DNA from: Merluccius polli
Taxonomy: Eukaryota > Chordata > Actinopteri > Gadiformes > Merlucciidae
Assembly: GCA_030340625.1 (NCBI GenBank)
Contig: JAOPHQ010002312.1
Location: 122,869 to 186,868 of the forward strand
Length of the DNA stretch: 64,000 bases
Direction of reading: 5' to 3'
Shown here one piece after another: positions 61,593 through 64,000 of this stretch; within the stretch, counting starts at the first letter, position 1; each line of letters opens with the position of its first letter. The position numbers were made by a program, and so were the translations under genes. The notes beneath the pieces are model-generated. The model had not been told where the DNA came from. It was given only the letters and a program-made list of their open reading frames with translations, and ran no database searches.

Positions 61593-61929
61593 AACGCCAA
61601 GCATCCAGATCATCTTCACTTGCAGTCCTGGGGAGCACCCATGGGAGTCAGGGGGAGAAGAGGGTGGAGGGCAATGACAGGATGAAGTTACAGAACAAGA
61701 CACATCTCTTATTCATGTGGTCGGCTGACACTGGGGGATTTGCAGTCTGCTAGGAAATAGATATATGTTGCTTTTGTTTTTCCATTGCTATTTTTTTTGT
61801 ATAGGAACTGCGTGTATTGACACAGTCTCAGGCTCTGAACAGCAACTCATACACCATAACACACGCTCTATGTTTAGATAAGACTGAACATGCGTTATAT
61901 ATTTTTTGGTTTGTTTTTACAAATATACT

Positions 61930-61933
<4 letters not shown>

Positions 61934-61966
<33 letters not shown>

Positions 61967-62040
61967 ATGTGTGTGTGCATATATGTGTGTGTGTGTGGTG
62001 TGCATATGTGTGTGTGTGTGGGGGTGTGTGTGCGGGTGTA
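61934..62040. repeat. Degenerate (GT)n block
   Basis: A GT run at 61934-61960 is followed by GCATATGTGTGTGT words. Confidence 0.9.
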
Positions 62041-62152
62041 CGTTTTAATAAAGCATTAGTATTATGTATTGATAAATTGGATGAATTAATGGGGAATTGA
62101 TGGACAACGTAAAAAAAATTTGATGCAGGGTGTGATGACGCCATGGAGACAG

Positions 62153-62222
62153 GGGGGAAGGGGGGGTTGAGGGGGTGAGGAGGGGTGAGTGTGTGTGGGG
62201 GGGGGGGGGGGGGGGGAGTGGG
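62153..62222 (+). repeat. G-rich block ending in a G20 run
   Basis: Seventy bases contain at least five G-runs of four or more and end in an uninterrupted G20 at 62197-62216. The plus strand has strong G-quadruplex potential by base pattern. Confidence 0.9.
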
Positions 62223-62414
62223 CACATTGACGGCAGCAGCTGCCTCATTTCGGGGGACCGTTCCACATTTTTGCACATGGCTGTGAAGGAGATGTCATCT
62301 ATGTGGAAACCTATTTGACAGCTGAGAGTGAAATGAGGTGGGAAATCAGAGTCCCATTCAGTTTGGGAACGTCCCCGTGCTGCCTATCAGGAGGCTGAGA
62401 TCACCACACAGCCA

Positions 62415-62475
62415 CCCCCCCCCCCCCCCCCCCCCCCCCCACCCTACACACACACACACGCACACACACACACCC
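62415..62475. repeat. C26 run followed by (AC)n
   Basis: An uninterrupted C run at 62415-62440 is followed by AC repeats to about 62475. Confidence 0.95.
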
Positions 62476-62593
62476 AGACACACTCCCCACCCACCTCAAC
62501 CCTCCACTCCCCTCACCACTCGGTGAGGAAAGAGTTCACTTCACAGTGAAGAGAGGCAGAGACAACATTTACCAAACCATTTGGACGCTCTTT

Positions 62594-62594
<1 letters not shown>

Positions 62595-62640
<46 letters not shown>

Positions 62641-62694
62641 ACACACACACAGAGACATGCATGGAACACACACACACACACACAGACAATCACA
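62595..62694. repeat. (AC)n microsatellite cluster
   Basis: A perfect AC run at 62595-62634 is followed by interrupted AC arrays. Confidence 0.95.
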
Positions 62695-62699
62695 CACAA

Positions 62700-63260
62700 G
62701 AAAATGCATGAATTATCATTTTATGTTAATTACAAGAATTCTCAATGGTACAGTGAGACATAAAATACATTTATATAGAAGTTATGTAACAAAAGAATAA
62801 AAATAATAAGTATGACAAACACTGCTTGAGCTGCCTAAATTTAAAGTCGTGAATGTCTACACGCATACAAATGGGGACATCAATAATTAAAGAAGTCGCT
62901 TTGTTTACTTTTAAGTGGCGTTCCCCAAGAGGCACATATCACATGTAAACACGACCACCATACCTTGAAACCAACAGGCAAGTAACATAGCTACCAGGCA
63001 GGGAAACAAGGAGAATGGATAGCTTCTTTCACGGTCTGTCTATTAGTTTTCATTAGGTTGCCTACAGATGCCTTGGAGATTTATCGGCCACATTTGCTTT
63101 AAATTCAGCCCTGCGGGGTTCCACCTGATTGCTGCGTAGTACAGACAATGATCAGTTCCCATCCGTCTCAGCAGTTCTCCTCTCTTCTGTTTTTTTTCCT
63201 CCATTCCCATAAATCCTTGCTGCCTGGTAACGGAGCAAGGGTGCCGTCCTAATCTACAGT
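62700..63260. other. Unique sequence, no gene seen
   Basis: Nothing could be named in this stretch. Confidence 0.5.
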
Positions 63261-63267
63261 GTCAGAG

Positions 63268-63351
63268 CGCCACGCGTCCCGCCACGCGTCCCGCCACGCG
63301 TCCCGCCACGCGTCCCGCCACGCGTCCCGCCACGCGTCCCGCCACGCGTCC
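63268..63351. repeat. CpG-rich 12-bp minisatellite, 7 copies
   Basis: Seven near-identical tandem units of CGCCACGCGTCC (84 bases) each carry three CpG sites within the unit and an ACGCGT palindrome. Because 12 is a multiple of three, the plus frame reads as seven Arg-His-Ala-Ser repeats inside a 112-codon open frame (63259-63597) that otherwise lacks any recognisable domain. Confidence 0.97.
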
Positions 63352-63359
63352 CACCCCTG

Positions 63360-64000
63360 CTCGTCTGTTAGACTTCCCCCCAAATACCAGGGCTTTGGTC
63401 TTGCCAGGGGTTTTCACCGGACGGGCACACGCGCCGAAGCCGCCACACCCCGGACTTGTTCTGCTCCGAAGACATGTCAGTCATTTCTCTCCACTAGCCA
63501 CTTCCCCGCTCACAAATATATTTCTTTCTTTCTTTGCTCCACTATTTATGGACAATTTTTCTGGCATGATATTCGGAAGCTTTGTTTGATTGGGTGACCG
63601 GGCTCACCTCCAGGACCGATCAGCAATGTTTTCTCAGAGAGAGAGCGAGTGGTGTTCCTGGAGAGAGAAATAACACGATGCATTATGCCAAATGTTGGCA
63701 CATTGCTGGAGATGAAGTGGCCCTTGTTGACTGCACCAGAATAAAATGATTGGGGGAGAGACTGTAAATGTAGAAAAAAAAAAAGTCACAGAATAATTTG
63801 TTGCTTTTTTTTGTTTTTTTTCTCATAAACCTCCTCTTTGTGCCGTACCCTTTATTATTACGGCACGGCGGACAAACATATTGCAACCTTTTTTATCCAT
63901 GCCTCTCTGAGCCATCCCTCCCTTCTTGCTATTCTATAGACCCCTTCCCAGAGAGCCTATGTGATCGTTGTCGTTATGCAAAGCAATTTTATAGGTGTTT
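63360..64000. other. Unassigned sequence to the window end
   Basis: The first 120 bases are GC-rich and the rest is AT-rich. No gene or element was recognised. Confidence 0.4.

Noticed and set aside
63268..63351. Cloning adaptor concatemer
   Set aside because: The ACGCGT-containing unit is similar to a known cDNA-library adaptor but differs in base order, so vector contamination is not supported by sequence alone.

Overview
The window looks like a stretch of teleost fish nuclear genome with no recognisable host protein-coding gene. The evidence for a teleost is a CR1/L2-clade LINE 3' end with the usual fish 3' tail, a V-SINE-like SINE, a sushi-type Ty3/gypsy retrotransposon, an ISL2EU-type transposase remnant, several short hAT-like elements, and a very heavy load of (AC)n, (GA)n and (TA)n microsatellites. 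A gadiform fish is possible because cod genomes are known for dense AC microsatellites, but that is only a guess. No exon, tRNA, rRNA or CRISPR array could be supported. Nearly every open reading frame is a by-product of low-complexity DNA or of a decayed mobile element.

Layout: 1-7.8 kb is mostly AT-rich unique sequence with a CArG-box palindrome and a short hairpin. 7.8-9.5 kb is a dense block of pyrimidine, AC and AGT repeats and a G20 run. 10.1-10.35 kb holds a minus-strand SINE. 11.2-11.6 kb is a long pyrimidine-rich tract. 12-14.5 kb has G/C homopolymers, a cluster of nested hairpins and (GATA)21. 19-26 kb is rich in dinucleotide arrays, including (CA)49, plus an L2-type tail, a 148-bp tandem duplication and a perfect RFX X-box. 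27.2-28.5 kb is a nest of insertions: an old fish repeat containing a TA-flanked palindromic element and a complete solo LTR with 4-bp target duplication. 29-31.5 kb has two nearly identical 155-bp direct repeats, a decayed hAT-like element and a short hAT-like element with a perfect 8-bp target duplication. 32.5-33.3 kb is the L2 remnant. 44.9-46.5 kb is an LTR-like, GC-rich, promoter-bearing segment. 48.4-49.7 kb pairs a 19-copy minisatellite with an ISL2EU transposase remnant. 56.3-60.3 kb is the Ty3/gypsy element: one LTR, broken gag, protease, reverse transcriptase lacking its YxDD box, RNase H, and integrase core, but no 3' LTR. 60.6-64 kb has a possible short coding fragment, a common fish repeat, G/C homopolymers and a CpG-rich 12-bp minisatellite.

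Nothing here works as an operon or pathway. The biology is repeat turnover: insertion, nested insertion, internal deletion and local tandem duplication. The most unusual overall property is the number and length of pure poly(G)/poly(C) runs, which exceed the poly(A)/poly(T) runs. I did not find a new multi-gene system.
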